Source of the DNA: Bacteroidota bacterium
GTDB lineage: Bacteria; Bacteroidota; Bacteroidia; Chitinophagales; Chitinophagaceae
Direction: 5' to 3'
Length of the DNA: 64,000 bases
Assembly (NCBI GenBank): GCA_026391125.1
Contig: JAPLEO010000060.1
Span: 29,729 to 93,728, forward strand
Within the stretch, counting starts at the first letter, position 1, and every line of letters begins with the position of its first letter. Of this stretch, positions 44,999 through 54,382 are shown piece by piece. The translations under genes were made by a program, and so were the position numbers. The notes beneath the pieces were generated by a model, which was given only the letters and a program-made list of their open reading frames with translations, was not told the DNA's origin and made no database searches.

Positions 44999-46165
44999 AT
45001 GCGTTTACTTATTCTGTTGATTGTTTTTTGTGGATTGGGCTTTTCTATTTCTGGGAATGCGCAACACCCTGTAGCTAAAGTTGCAGTATTCGCACCCATT
45101 TATATGGATTCAGCATTTTCTGATAATAACTATAAACTGGGCAATAATATTTCGAAAAATATCTTGCCTGGCCTTGATTTTTATAATGGTGTGATGTTGG
45201 CAGTTGACTCGCTCAATGCGGAAGGAGTAAATGCAGAAGTGTTTTTCTATGATACAAAATCATCTTCAGAACCCATTCAAAAGATTTTGGAGAAACCAGA
45301 ACTGGCGGGGCTTTCACTGATCATTGCATTTTTTAACAATCGCACCGAAATAAATCCATTAGCAGATTTCGCAGCAATTCATCAGATTCCTTTGATTTCT
45401 GAAACCTATCCAAATGATGGCGGAGTAACTGAAAACCCTTATTTTGTTTTGATCAATCCAACATTGAAAACGCATGCAGATGCGATTTATAAATACTTAC
45501 AAAAAAACAATGCAACCAATAATATTGTTTGGGTAAAAAGAAAGGGCGCGATGGAAGATATGATCCAATCCTATTTTGTTGAAAACAACAAAAAAACACC
45601 AGCCCTCCCACTACGCATGAAAACCGTAGAATTAATAGATAGCTTTAGTACTGCAGATCTATTATCAAGCCTTGATAGTAACCGCCAGAATATTATTATT
45701 TGCGGCACATTGAATGAACCATTTTCCATCTCAATAATTAAAACACTCAGTGCAAATAAAGACTATACCACACAGGTAATCGGGATGCCAACTTGGGATG
45801 GATTGAAAGATTTAACAAAACCAGAATTGAAAGGTGTGGATGTGATCTATTCTAGTCCTTATAATTACTCAAGAACCGACAAACTAGGGTTGACAATAAC
45901 CACTAAATATCGAAACAAGTTTTTATCCCGCCCGAGTGATCAAGTATTCAAGGGATATGAATCAGTATACCATTTTACGAAGCTTGCAATCAAACATCAG
46001 GCAAATTTGATTCACAACCTTTCTGATAAATCATTCAAGTTGTTCAACGACTTTGATATACAGCCCGTTAAATTAAAAAAAGAAAGCCTCCAACCAGACT
46101 ATCTTGAAAATCGAAAATTATACTTTATTAAAAAAGTAGACGGACAGATCAAATCGGTCATTTAA
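44999..46165 (+). CDS. Periplasmic-binding-protein-like (type I fold) secreted protein
   Basis: 388 residues from the ATG at 44999, which begins the signal MRLLILLIVFCGLGFSISGNAQ-type leader (cleavage after NAQ); earlier in-frame starts overlap guaA. The fold is a type I periplasmic-binding protein: KVAVFAPIYMDSAF, LPGLDFYNGVMLAVDSL, LIIAFFNNRTEINPLADFA, then VIGMPTWDGL and GVDVIYSSPY. Related proteins in Bacteroidota are annotated as amino-acid ABC substrate-binding proteins, but no ABC genes are near and the ligand is unknown. Probably co-transcribed with guaA. Confidence 0.85.
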   Translation: MRLLILLIVFCGLGFSISGNAQHPVAKVAVFAPIYMDSAFSDNNYKLGNNISKNILPGLDFYNGVMLAVDSLNAEGVNAEVFFYDTKSSSEPIQKILEKPELAGLSLIIAFFNNRTEINPLADFAAIHQIPLISETYPNDGGVTENPYFVLINPTLKTHADAIYKYLQKNNATNNIVWVKRKGAMEDMIQSYFVENNKKTPALPLRMKTVELIDSFSTADLLSSLDSNRQNIIICGTLNEPFSISIIKTLSANKDYTTQVIGMPTWDGLKDLTKPELKGVDVIYSSPYNYSRTDKLGLTITTKYRNKFLSRPSDQVFKGYESVYHFTKLAIKHQANLIHNLSDKSFKLFNDFDIQPVKLKKESLQPDYLENRKLYFIKKVDGQIKSVI

Positions 46166-46208
46166 CATTAAATCAGTCCAATAAATAGGCTTTCGCTACC
46201 GATTGTTG

Positions 46209-46216
46209 TAACTTTA
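46209..46216 (+). promoter_or_regulatory. Near-consensus -7 box of the holin-like/helicase operon
   Basis: TAACTTTA, one mismatch to TAnnTTTG, 17 bases before the ATG at 46234. Confidence 0.4.
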
Positions 46217-46233
46217 TGCTATAAGCAGTGTAT

Positions 46234-46599
46234 ATGAACAACACACCTGATATCTGGCAATTCCTGGAAGAAAATAAAAAAATGATTCAAGAATATGTTG
46301 AATTAAAGATTGAAATATTCAATCTAAAATTCATCAGAAAAAGTTCTTCCATTGGCGGGATCCTCATTTGGATCATGATCCTCGCTTTTTCAGGATTACT
46401 CATTTTATTTTTTGCAGGCATAACCCTTGGCTTTTGGCTTTCGAAAGTTTTTGAAAGTAATATCGCAGGATTTGGTGCAACAACCGGCATCCTCTTATTG
46501 ATTACTTTGATCCTGGTCCTTGCTAGAAAACAATTATTCATCAATCCCATCATTCGCATCATTATTAGGGAGCAAACCAAGGAAAATGAAGAAGCATAA
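46234..46599 (+). CDS. Holin-X (phage holin superfamily III)-like membrane protein
   Basis: 121 residues from the ATG at 46234; an in-frame GTG at 46228 is possible. A charged amphipathic N-terminus is followed by two membrane helices (about 42-68 and 78-98). This matches the Actinobacterial Holin-X/YqjD-like family, common in chromosomes and unrelated to active prophage. Function unknown; members are thought to bind membrane or ribosomes. Its stop overlaps the next start by 14 bases, so the two are translationally coupled and lead into the repair helicase gene. Confidence 0.8.
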   Translation: MNNTPDIWQFLEENKKMIQEYVELKIEIFNLKFIRKSSSIGGILIWIMILAFSGLLILFFAGITLGFWLSKVFESNIAGFGATTGILLLITLILVLARKQLFINPIIRIIIREQTKENEEA

Positions 46600-46888
46600 T
46601 ATTAAAGACCTCAATAGCCTTGATCAATACATTGCTCAACTAGAGAACAAGGAGCAGCAATTGCAACAACAAATGTCTGGTCGTTGGCAATATTTCAAAT
46701 CAGATTTTGGTGGCATCCTTAGAGCAAGCATCTTACACAAAGCAAATGCAGAAGGGCGTTCTAGTTTTATTTATTGGCTATTCAAAATTCCCGAGTTTAA
46801 TAATACGGTAGGAAAAACTGCTGAACGACTCACCATCAAACTAGAAAACTTACTGGTTAACTGGATTGATAAAATTTCAGAAAAGTAA
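46586..46888 (+). CDS. Small helical protein coupled to the holin-like gene
   Basis: 100 residues from the ATG at 46586, inside the last codons of the upstream gene. No signal or membrane helix. Residues 1-35 (LDQYIAQLENKEQQLQQQMS) are predicted coiled coil; the rest is mixed. No family recognised. In Bacteroidota such a small protein often follows the Holin-X-like gene, suggesting the two act together. Eight bases separate it from the helicase gene. Confidence 0.7.
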   Translation: MKKHNIKDLNSLDQYIAQLENKEQQLQQQMSGRWQYFKSDFGGILRASILHKANAEGRSSFIYWLFKIPEFNNTVGKTAERLTIKLENLLVNWIDKISEK

Positions 46889-46896
46889 TTTAGTAC

Positions 46897-49356
46897 ATGC
46901 TGCAAGAAACAACAGGATACCAAATCATTCATAAATGGATGAAGGCCAAAAGCTTTCATCCATTTAGCTTTCAAGAAGCCTGCTGGGAAAATATCTTACA
47001 TGCAAATAGTGGATTAGTGAATGCTCCTACGGGATGTGGTAAAACATTTTCAGTGTTTCTTGGAGTATTGATCGATTATATCAATCAGCATCCTGATAAT
47101 TATAAAACTGCAAAAAATAATCAGCTACAACTCATTTGGATCACTCCACTTCGTGCTTTAGCCAAAGATATTGGCCGAGCTATGGAATTGGTTTTAGAAG
47201 AATTACAGATTCCCTGGAAAGTTGGGATTCGAAATGGGGATACGAGTACAGCAGAACGACAAAAACAAAAAACCAATCTTCCCGAAATTCTCATCATTAC
47301 ACCAGAGAGCTTGCACTTGTTGTTGGCTCAGAAAAATTGTTCTAGTTATTTTGAAACATTAAAATTCATAGCAGTTGATGAATGGCATGAATTAATGGGC
47401 AGCAAAAGGGGCGTGCAAGTAGAGTTGGCAATGAGTCGACTGGTAGGCATGTCGAAAAACAAACTCTCTATTTGGGGCATTTCTGCGACAATTGGGAATC
47501 TGGAAGAAGCTAAAGATGTTTTATTGAGTCCGATTAAAAATAATGGCATCATTATTCGAGCCAAAATGGATAAACGAATCGATATTGAATCGATCATTCC
47601 TGAAGAAATTGATACTTATCCTTGGGCAGGTCATTTGGGAATAAAAATGGTGCATCGTTTAGTGCCCATCATTGAAAAAAGTAATACCACGCTTATCTTC
47701 ATTAATACCCGTGGTATGAGTGAAACATGGTATCAAAGCCTTTTAACAGCGGCACCTCAACTAGCTGGTGCCATTGCCTTGCACCATGGTAGTATTGAAC
47801 AAGAATTAAGATTGTGGGTAGAAGAAGCTTTACATACTCAAAAATTGAAGGCAGTTGTTTGCACGGCTAGTCTTGATTTAGGTGTTGATTTTAGACCCGT
47901 TGATACTGTTATTCAAGTTGGGTCTCCAAAAGGTGTTGCACGTTTTTTACAAAGAGCAGGAAGAAGTGGGCACGGACCTGGTGAAATTAGTAAACTGTAT
48001 TTTTTGCCAACTAACGCTTTGGAATTAGTAGAAGCAGCTGCATTGAAACAAGCGATCAAAGAAGAAATGATCGAAAGCAAAACACCTATGCTACTTTGTT
48101 TCGATGTATTGATCCAATACTTATGTACCCTAGCCATTGGCGAGGGCTTTGACCCCGTAAAAACGTTTCAGGAAGTTCGATCTACCTATTGTTTTGCTGA
48201 TATTACAATCGATGAATGGCAAGAAGCTTTATTGAATATTACACAAGGTGGTATTGCACTAAATCAATACGACGAATACCATAAAGTAATTGTCGAAGAT
48301 GGTCTTTATAAAATCACGAGTCGCAAAATCGCCATGCGCCATCGCATGCACATCGGAACCATTGTCAGCGACGCCATGCTCAAAGTGAAATTTTTAGGAG
48401 GAGGATATGTGGGCGTGATTGAAGAGTATTTTATTAGTCGCTTAGAACCAGGCGACACTTTCACCCTTGCTGGTAAAAACCTAGAACTAGTAATGATCAA
48501 AGACATGGATGTATTGGTTCGCAAGTCATCTTCCAAAAAATCGATTGTACCTTCTTGGAATGGTGGCAGAATGAGTTTAACTGCTAATCTTGGAGAGATG
48601 CTGCGAAAAACTTTCAATAAAGCATTGGTCGATGAAACTGAAATTGAAATAAAAAGCCTTCGAGCATTATTTGAAGTACAACAAACCCTGTCGATCATAC
48701 CAAGAGACCATCAGCTTTTAATCGAGCAAATAGAAACAAAAGACGGCTATCATCTATTGGTCTATCCTTTTGAAGGCAGGCAGGTTCATGAAGCCATGAG
48801 TGCCATCCTCGCTTATCGAATCGGGCAGATCACTCCTATCAGTTTTTCGATTGCGATGAATGATTATGGCTTTGAATTATTAAGCGATCAACCAATCCCT
48901 GTTGATGATAGTAATGTGCAGGAATTGTTTACCAGCAATAATTTGTTAATCGATATTCAGAAAAGTATTAATAGCGCTGAAATGGCCAAGAGAAAGTTTA
49001 GAGATATTGCGGTTATTGGCGGACTAATATTTCAAGGATTCCCCGGCGAACATAAAAAAGCTAGACACTTACAATCCTCGGCCTCTTTGTTGTTCAAAGT
49101 TTTTGAGGAATACGAACCCAATAATATTTTATTAAGACAAGCCTATCGCGAATTAATGGAACAACAAATGGAAGAAGTAAGGCTTAGAACTGCATTGGAC
49201 AGAATTTCAAAAAGCGAATTCATGTTACAATTTCCAAAGCAATTAACACCCTTAGCTTTTCCTATTACGGTAGACGGACTAAACAGAAATAGTCTATCAA
49301 CAGAAAAATTAGAAGACCGTGTTCGGAAAATGCAGCAACAATTAGAGAAGAACTAA
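46897..49356 (+). CDS. Ligase-associated DNA damage response DEXH-box helicase (Lhr-like)
   Basis: 819 residues. SF2 helicase with Walker A APTGCGKT, Walker B VDEWHELMGSKRG and SATIGN, then C-terminal GVDFRPVDTVIQ and FLQRAGRSGH; the Lhr-type winged-helix/beta domain follows. The DEWHELMG motif and length match the ligase-associated family (TIGR04121-like), which normally sits with a metallo-beta-lactamase-type exonuclease, an ATP-dependent DNA ligase and PdeM. Here only PdeM follows (33 bases). Predicted to unwind or remodel damaged DNA or RNA-DNA structures in the cytoplasm. Confidence 0.93.
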   Translation: MLQETTGYQIIHKWMKAKSFHPFSFQEACWENILHANSGLVNAPTGCGKTFSVFLGVLIDYINQHPDNYKTAKNNQLQLIWITPLRALAKDIGRAMELVLEELQIPWKVGIRNGDTSTAERQKQKTNLPEILIITPESLHLLLAQKNCSSYFETLKFIAVDEWHELMGSKRGVQVELAMSRLVGMSKNKLSIWGISATIGNLEEAKDVLLSPIKNNGIIIRAKMDKRIDIESIIPEEIDTYPWAGHLGIKMVHRLVPIIEKSNTTLIFINTRGMSETWYQSLLTAAPQLAGAIALHHGSIEQELRLWVEEALHTQKLKAVVCTASLDLGVDFRPVDTVIQVGSPKGVARFLQRAGRSGHGPGEISKLYFLPTNALELVEAAALKQAIKEEMIESKTPMLLCFDVLIQYLCTLAIGEGFDPVKTFQEVRSTYCFADITIDEWQEALLNITQGGIALNQYDEYHKVIVEDGLYKITSRKIAMRHRMHIGTIVSDAMLKVKFLGGGYVGVIEEYFISRLEPGDTFTLAGKNLELVMIKDMDVLVRKSSSKKSIVPSWNGGRMSLTANLGEMLRKTFNKALVDETEIEIKSLRALFEVQQTLSIIPRDHQLLIEQIETKDGYHLLVYPFEGRQVHEAMSAILAYRIGQITPISFSIAMNDYGFELLSDQPIPVDDSNVQELFTSNNLLIDIQKSINSAEMAKRKFRDIAVIGGLIFQGFPGEHKKARHLQSSASLLFKVFEEYEPNNILLRQAYRELMEQQMEEVRLRTALDRISKSEFMLQFPKQLTPLAFPITVDGLNRNSLSTEKLEDRVRKMQQQLEKN

Positions 49357-49389
49357 TGCATCTTTACCTATCGATATTTTATTGAAAAT

Positions 49390-50049
49390 ATGACAGCACC
49401 TACCCCATTAAAGATTCGTGAGCAAATGTTCTGGCTAACCACAGAAAGGGGAATCTATTGGGAAAATGAATCAGTATTGATTCTCGCTGATTTACACTTT
49501 GGCAAAACGGGTCATTTTAGAAAAAATGGTATTAGCGTACCTCATGCAGTATATAAAGAAGATCTGCAGCGCATGGTGGAACTCATCAGCCATTTTAATC
49601 CCAAAAAAATCATTGCAGTGGGCGACCTTTTTCATAGTGCCGACAATTTAGAGCTTTCCTTATTTTCAAAAATCAGAGCAGACTTTGCATCAATAGAGCT
49701 GATACTAGTAAAAGGAAATCACGATGTTTTGGCCGACAATTGGTACGAAAAAAATAATATCCGACTAGCTTACGGCATCTATAGTTTAAGCGATTTTAAT
49801 TTTGTTCATGACCCTGCAGAAATTCCAGCTAACCATAGTTCCTTTTATTTTTCAGGTCACCTGCATCCTGCCATTACCATTTCAGGCATCGGCAAGCAGA
49901 GCCTACGTTTTCCCTGTTATTATTTCACAGAACATGAGGCGATCCTTCCTGCATTTAGTAAGTTCAGTGGTACTGCAAAAGTGACTAAGAAAAAAAATAA
50001 TAGAATTTTTGCTATCGTTGAACATAGCCTCATAGAAATCAACAATTAA
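49390..50049 (+). CDS. pdeM: Ligase-associated DNA damage response endonuclease PdeM
   Basis: 219 residues. Calcineurin-like metallophosphoesterase with all metal blocks: ILADLHFGK, AVGDLFHS, VKGNHD and FSGHLHP. The N-terminal extension (REQMFWLTTERGIYW) is typical of PdeM. Predicted DNA endonuclease of the ligase-associated repair set; helicase partner is directly upstream, ligase and exonuclease are not in this window. Its last bases overlap the convergent DUF5916 gene by 4. Confidence 0.92.
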   Translation: MTAPTPLKIREQMFWLTTERGIYWENESVLILADLHFGKTGHFRKNGISVPHAVYKEDLQRMVELISHFNPKKIIAVGDLFHSADNLELSLFSKIRADFASIELILVKGNHDVLADNWYEKNNIRLAYGIYSLSDFNFVHDPAEIPANHSSFYFSGHLHPAITISGIGKQSLRFPCYYFTEHEAILPAFSKFSGTAKVTKKKNNRIFAIVEHSLIEINN

Positions 50050-52502
50050 GAATGTTGCTTTTTTTGTAAGCTGAGATAGTCGATATAGTAAATGAGTCGA
50101 ATATTAAATTCATTGCCATGGGGCTGTTGAAATATCTGCGATAAATTTTGGGTGTATCTATTGTATAATTGGCCATTGATAGGAAAATCATTCCCCAATG
50201 CATTCTTCCAACCCACTATTAATTTACTTCCATATTTAAAATCCCAGGTATAAAACATATCGAGATTAAATGCATTGAAATTTTGATCTTGCCCTGCAAC
50301 AAATGTATGTGGGATATAATCCCCATTCGCATCTGTCGTAAAGAAATTGCTATACAAAACCTGACTCCAATAATGGCGGGCACGCATGGTCAAATTCATC
50401 CTTGGGGTAAAATTATAAATCCCACTTAGCACATTTGAAAAATTGGTGTTTTTTCTACGTCCTGCAACAGGTTCCCCGTTGGGATCATAAAAAGCAAACC
50501 CATACTGACCATTATCTTGCTCCTTTGTAAATTCCCAATCCAAACTAAAGTGTTCGTTGAACCGGTATCTTGGTCCAATTACATAATTATGATAAGAATC
50601 GTTAGGAAAATGAGGCGCTTCGGCATATCCTAATCCATAACGAATGAAGAAACTTTTACGGCTATCCGTACTACCACTAAACCCTGTAAACCAATAAGGC
50701 TGACGCTTCATTACTTTGCCTTCCGTACGCATTTCGAAATAATCCATTTGCCAATCTGGTACTACAGTTGCTTTAATAGTTAAGTCAAAGAAGTTTTTGA
50801 AAAACCAAAATGCATTGGCTTGGTATTGAATACTTGAAAATTTAAAAGGCGTTAATAAATACATGGGTACAACGGATAGACTATAATTCTGGCTAAAGAA
50901 ATTTTTAGTAGGCGTAAATACATAATAGCCAATTTTTCCTACCCCAGAAAATTCGTTAGGCGCTTTTAAAAACCCTAAATCGTTTGGATCGTAACGCTTT
51001 GATTCAATGTTGTTGGAAATACTATACTGCCAGTGACCACGAATTTTTGCAAACTTTAGAAAATTAGCAAATCCATCGTGTTTGTCTAATCCTGTGATGG
51101 TGCTATACCTACCATTCCAAACAAAATTGTACCTGTTTTCTTTGTCGAATAAATTAATGTCTAATCCACTCACATTGGCATTTCTAGAACCGCCACTTCT
51201 AATCACATTTGTGTTAGTAAATGTAATTGATGACCTTCCTTTTAAAGCCTGGTCTAACACAATGATATTATAATTCGTTAATGGTTCAGTTTCGACCTTA
51301 GTTACTTTACCAGTAGTCTTATCTAAAACTTCAGCATTCATTTGTGCTGCCACTGCATTGAAAATTCCAATACCTAATTTCGATTTATTTCTACCAGAAA
51401 ATTTAGTGGCATTATATAATTGTGTGATGCCAGGATTAGAGAGCAATTCTAAATTCGGATTATTTTGAACGGTTGACTTAACGGAACTATAATTTGAAGG
51501 TGTTCCTCCTACTCTTCTTGAATAAAATAATCCAGCTTTATTAAAAAGTTCAATTCCTTCTGTAAAAAAAGGTCTGTTTTCTTGAAACTGCACTTCATAG
51601 GGTGTTAAGTTCAGCACCACATTATCTGACACTACTTGTCCGAAATCAGGTATCAAAGTGGCATCCAATGTAAAGCTTTCATTTACACCATACTTCAGAT
51701 CCATACCGCCATTTCGAAGAAAGGTTGTTTTGCTACTGCCATCAGCATAAGGTGTTGTTCTAACACCGGCAGTGATATAGGGCAAGAATGATAAGCGCAA
51801 TGGAGGTACAATATTTTTTACACCAGTAAGATTTCCAAACTGATTTACAAAACCATTCTGATTCGGATCTACTTTATTCCAAAAAGCACTCACATTATCT
51901 GTTCTTGTATAACGTTGAAAGTTGATACCCCAATCTTGCACTTCTTTTTTAGAAAAACGCAATGCAGAATATGGAATTTTCATTTCTACGATCCATCCAT
52001 CTTTTTGAATGGTTACTTTACTTTCCCAAACGGCATCCCAACTATAATCTGTTGGAAGTCCAAATTGAGAAACCCGATTGGCCACTAACCTTCCATCTGA
52101 TTGTACATTTCTTGCAGTAACCAAAAACTGATAGCCATTTTGGTTATCATTATAGGTATCAAAAAATACACTGAAATAATCTATATCCTGACGCTGTTCT
52201 CCATCTCTAGAAGTTAATTGCTTACGGATCTTTTTAGGATCATCGTACATATAGGCGCCTACATAAACAGCCTGATCGCTATACAACACCCGAACAATGG
52301 TTGAACGTTTGGGTATCGAACCATAATTGGGGCTATTTTCTATAAAGCTATCAGCAATTGCAGCTTGGCTCCATACTGATTCATCCAGAATACCATCAAT
52401 CTTTATCGATGTATTGATCTTTAATGCTTCCAAATTCTTCTCTTGGGCACCGATTGTATTGGATACAATAACAAAACATAAAATAGCGAGTAATTTCTTC
52501 AT
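50046..52502 (-). CDS. DUF5916 outer-membrane protein with CBM9-like domain
   Basis: 818 residues with a signal peptide (KKLLAILCFVIVSNTIGAQ). Residues about 25-220 form a carbohydrate-binding family 9-like sandwich (SIKIDGILDESVWSQAA). The rest is a beta-barrel-like DUF5916 domain, with FQENRPFFTEGIELF as the family signature. Such proteins occur beside peptidases and TonB receptors; the CBM-like domain suggests glycan or surface binding, and the barrel suggests outer-membrane location. Ligand unknown. Monocistronic. Confidence 0.92.
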   Translation of the reverse strand: MKKLLAILCFVIVSNTIGAQEKNLEALKINTSIKIDGILDESVWSQAAIADSFIENSPNYGSIPKRSTIVRVLYSDQAVYVGAYMYDDPKKIRKQLTSRDGEQRQDIDYFSVFFDTYNDNQNGYQFLVTARNVQSDGRLVANRVSQFGLPTDYSWDAVWESKVTIQKDGWIVEMKIPYSALRFSKKEVQDWGINFQRYTRTDNVSAFWNKVDPNQNGFVNQFGNLTGVKNIVPPLRLSFLPYITAGVRTTPYADGSSKTTFLRNGGMDLKYGVNESFTLDATLIPDFGQVVSDNVVLNLTPYEVQFQENRPFFTEGIELFNKAGLFYSRRVGGTPSNYSSVKSTVQNNPNLELLSNPGITQLYNATKFSGRNKSKLGIGIFNAVAAQMNAEVLDKTTGKVTKVETEPLTNYNIIVLDQALKGRSSITFTNTNVIRSGGSRNANVSGLDINLFDKENRYNFVWNGRYSTITGLDKHDGFANFLKFAKIRGHWQYSISNNIESKRYDPNDLGFLKAPNEFSGVGKIGYYVFTPTKNFFSQNYSLSVVPMYLLTPFKFSSIQYQANAFWFFKNFFDLTIKATVVPDWQMDYFEMRTEGKVMKRQPYWFTGFSGSTDSRKSFFIRYGLGYAEAPHFPNDSYHNYVIGPRYRFNEHFSLDWEFTKEQDNGQYGFAFYDPNGEPVAGRRKNTNFSNVLSGIYNFTPRMNLTMRARHYWSQVLYSNFFTTDANGDYIPHTFVAGQDQNFNAFNLDMFYTWDFKYGSKLIVGWKNALGNDFPINGQLYNRYTQNLSQIFQQPHGNEFNIRLIYYIDYLSLQKKQHS

Positions 52503-52574
52503 AATCAGTGCGCAAATCTAAAGAATTGGGATTATCCAATATTTGAAATTGGATAAATGGCAGTTTTAAAATAA

Positions 52575-52600
52575 AAAAACAGCCTCTGAGGGCTGTTTTA
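52575..52600 (-). terminator. Terminator after the XRE-S24 gene
   Basis: AAAACAGCC / GGCTGTTTT stem; T run on the minus strand after the XRE-S24 stop at 52618. Confidence 0.85.
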
Positions 52601-52617
52601 AATCAATTATGCAGTTT

Positions 52618-53373
52618 TTAATTAAACTTCTTTTTCAAAGTACTTACCTGCTCTTGTAAGTTATTAACCATACCGGCGAGTTGGTTTACATCCCAACGTG
52701 GACCCAGGTTAGCTTTCTGAAGAATGTACACTGCTTTCCAAACTTCCAAAACGTCTTCAGCACTTACATAATATGGTTCGTATTGGGGGTTATCGCTGAT
52801 CATGGTGAGTTTGTCTTTGGCACGATTGTTTTTCATCACACGCTTATAAACCACGCCCTCATTACGGGATAGAACTACATAGGTATTGCTGTTTTTCAAT
52901 TCCTCAAGATCATCCACTTTTTCACCAACAATGACACTGCCGCTTGGAGTAGGCAACATACTATCACCAATGATTTCGAAAGCACGATACTGACCAGGTG
53001 CCAGCATTGGAAGGGTGAATGTATTTAGTTCGTCTACAAATTCAGGATCTGCATAGCCAGCTAAATAACCAGCAGCAGCTTTTACAGGTACAAAACTAAT
53101 AGAAGCAACTTCAGCTTCCATTTTCAGCATCCTGCGTTTTTCGAGATAATTACCTCCACTAGAATCTGATGCTAGGTCTTTAAATAGAAAGTCTTCCAGA
53201 CTTAGTTTAAAGATATTGCTGATGGCTTCCATCACTTCAAGCCTAGGTTCGGCACGCTCTTCTTCATAGGCGCCTACCAAGGATCTTTTGATCTTGAGCT
53301 TGTTTGCAAACTCTTCCTGTGTCCAACCACGCAATTTGCGTAGGTACTTTAAGTTTTTCCCTGCGTTTGACAT
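52618..53373 (-). CDS. XRE-S24 (LexA/CI-like) self-cleaving transcriptional regulator
   Basis: 251 residues. N-terminal HTH XRE domain (5-60, LRGWTQEEFANKLKIKRSLVGAY with recognition helix within). C-terminal S24 peptidase with nucleophile S138 (GDSML), Lys K177 (VVYKRV) and a plausible Ala-Gly cleavage bond in KAAAGYLAGY (101-102). A C-terminal coiled coil (NNLQEQVSTLKKKF) is likely. Such regulators repress genes until self-cleavage during DNA damage or other stress. A palindrome just upstream is a candidate operator. Not the classic LexA because the N-terminal domain is XRE. Confidence 0.93.
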   Translation of the reverse strand: MSNAGKNLKYLRKLRGWTQEEFANKLKIKRSLVGAYEEERAEPRLEVMEAISNIFKLSLEDFLFKDLASDSSGGNYLEKRRMLKMEAEVASISFVPVKAAAGYLAGYADPEFVDELNTFTLPMLAPGQYRAFEIIGDSMLPTPSGSVIVGEKVDDLEELKNSNTYVVLSRNEGVVYKRVMKNNRAKDKLTMISDNPQYEPYYVSAEDVLEVWKAVYILQKANLGPRWDVNQLAGMVNNLQEQVSTLKKKFN

Positions 53374-53398
53374 AAACTAACTGATTTAGCTGCAAAAT

Positions 53399-53413
53399 AC
53401 TAATATTTTTAGT
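53399..53413. promoter_or_regulatory. Candidate operator upstream of the XRE-S24 gene
   Basis: ACTAA / TTAGT arms separated by TATTT, 25 bases before the ATG at 53373; the position suits autoregulation. Confidence 0.4.
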
Positions 53414-53434
53414 TATTCCAAATTTATTTTAAAT

Positions 53435-53583
53435 CCCCAGCTTGAAAGCTGGGGTTAACGTATTCATTTTGAAGAAACATATTCACTTAGATGAGACAAA
53501 CTTCATTCCTCATTCCTCACTCCTCACTCCTCACTTCTTCTTCTTCCTCCTCTCTTCACTCTTATCTTTTATCTTTTATCTTA
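53435..53583. repeat. Dispersed intergenic element, full copy 2
   Basis: Perfect hairpin CCCCAGCTT (53435-53443) and AAGCTGGGG (53446-53454), then TTAACGTATT. Tandem heptamers CTCATTC, CTCACTC, CTCACTC and CTCACTT cover 53509-53536. CTCTTCACTCTTATCTTT and a TATC-rich end follow. Same layout and orientation as copy 1. It ends 10 bases before surE. Confidence 0.75.
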
Positions 53584-53593
53584 ACTTGCGTCC

Positions 53594-54382
53594 ATGGCAA
53601 AGACAAAAAAAGCAGCTTTACCCATCATTCTAATAACAAACGACGATGGCGTAACTGCACCGGGTATTAAGGCATTAACTGAAGCCGTAATTGGACTAGG
53701 TAAACTATATGTGGTAGCTCCAGACAAACCACAAAGTGGTATGGGACATGCGATCACGATTGGTCATCCTTTACGTTTATCAAAAGTAAATGGCATCGAA
53801 GGTGTTGAAACCTATAGTTGTAGTGGAACTCCGGTTGACTGTGTAAAAGTGGCGGTTGATATTGTATTACATGGTAAGCCTGATATCTGTATTAGTGGGA
53901 TCAACCATGGTGCGAATCATTCGATCAATGTGATTTATTCAGGCACTATGTCTGCAGCACTAGAAGCTTCGATCGAAAGTATTCCTAGTATTGGTTTTAG
54001 TTTATTGGACTTTAGTATTGATGCAGATTTTACTGCAGCAAAAATATATGCAAGAAAAATTGTTGAGTTTGTATTAAAAAATAAAAATCTCGACAAACAT
54101 GTTTGCTTAAACGTGAATATTCCTGCTGTTGAAAACAAATTGATCAAAGGTATTAAAGTGTGCAAACAAGCATACGCCAAGTACGAAGAAAAATTCGACG
54201 AAAGAAAGGACCCACATGGCAGGAGGTATTATTGGCTTACTGGCGAATTCAAAAATTTCGACAAAGCAAAAGATACAGACGTATGGGCTTTGAAGAATAA
54301 TTATGTGAGTGTGGTACCCGTACAATTCGACCTAACGAACTACGAATTAAAAAGTAAACTTGAAACTAAACTAGGCTCCTAA
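53594..54382 (+). CDS. surE: 5'/3'-nucleotidase SurE
   Basis: 262 residues. Metal-dependent phosphatase acting on nucleoside monophosphates. Signatures: ILITNDDGVTAPG (D17, D18), GMGHAITIG, GTPVDCVKVA, ISGINHGANHS and the following NVIYSGTMSAA. Cytoplasmic, normal length. Its TAA overlaps the next ATG (TAATG). Its start lies just after the polypyrimidine end of repeat copy 2. Confidence 0.96.
   Translation: MAKTKKAALPIILITNDDGVTAPGIKALTEAVIGLGKLYVVAPDKPQSGMGHAITIGHPLRLSKVNGIEGVETYSCSGTPVDCVKVAVDIVLHGKPDICISGINHGANHSINVIYSGTMSAALEASIESIPSIGFSLLDFSIDADFTAAKIYARKIVEFVLKNKNLDKHVCLNVNIPAVENKLIKGIKVCKQAYAKYEEKFDERKDPHGRRYYWLTGEFKNFDKAKDTDVWALKNNYVSVVPVQFDLTNYELKSKLETKLGS

Noticed and set aside
46234..46599. 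Prophage remnant suggested by the holin-like gene
   Set aside because: Holin-X-like genes are common chromosomal genes; no phage structural or integrase genes are nearby.
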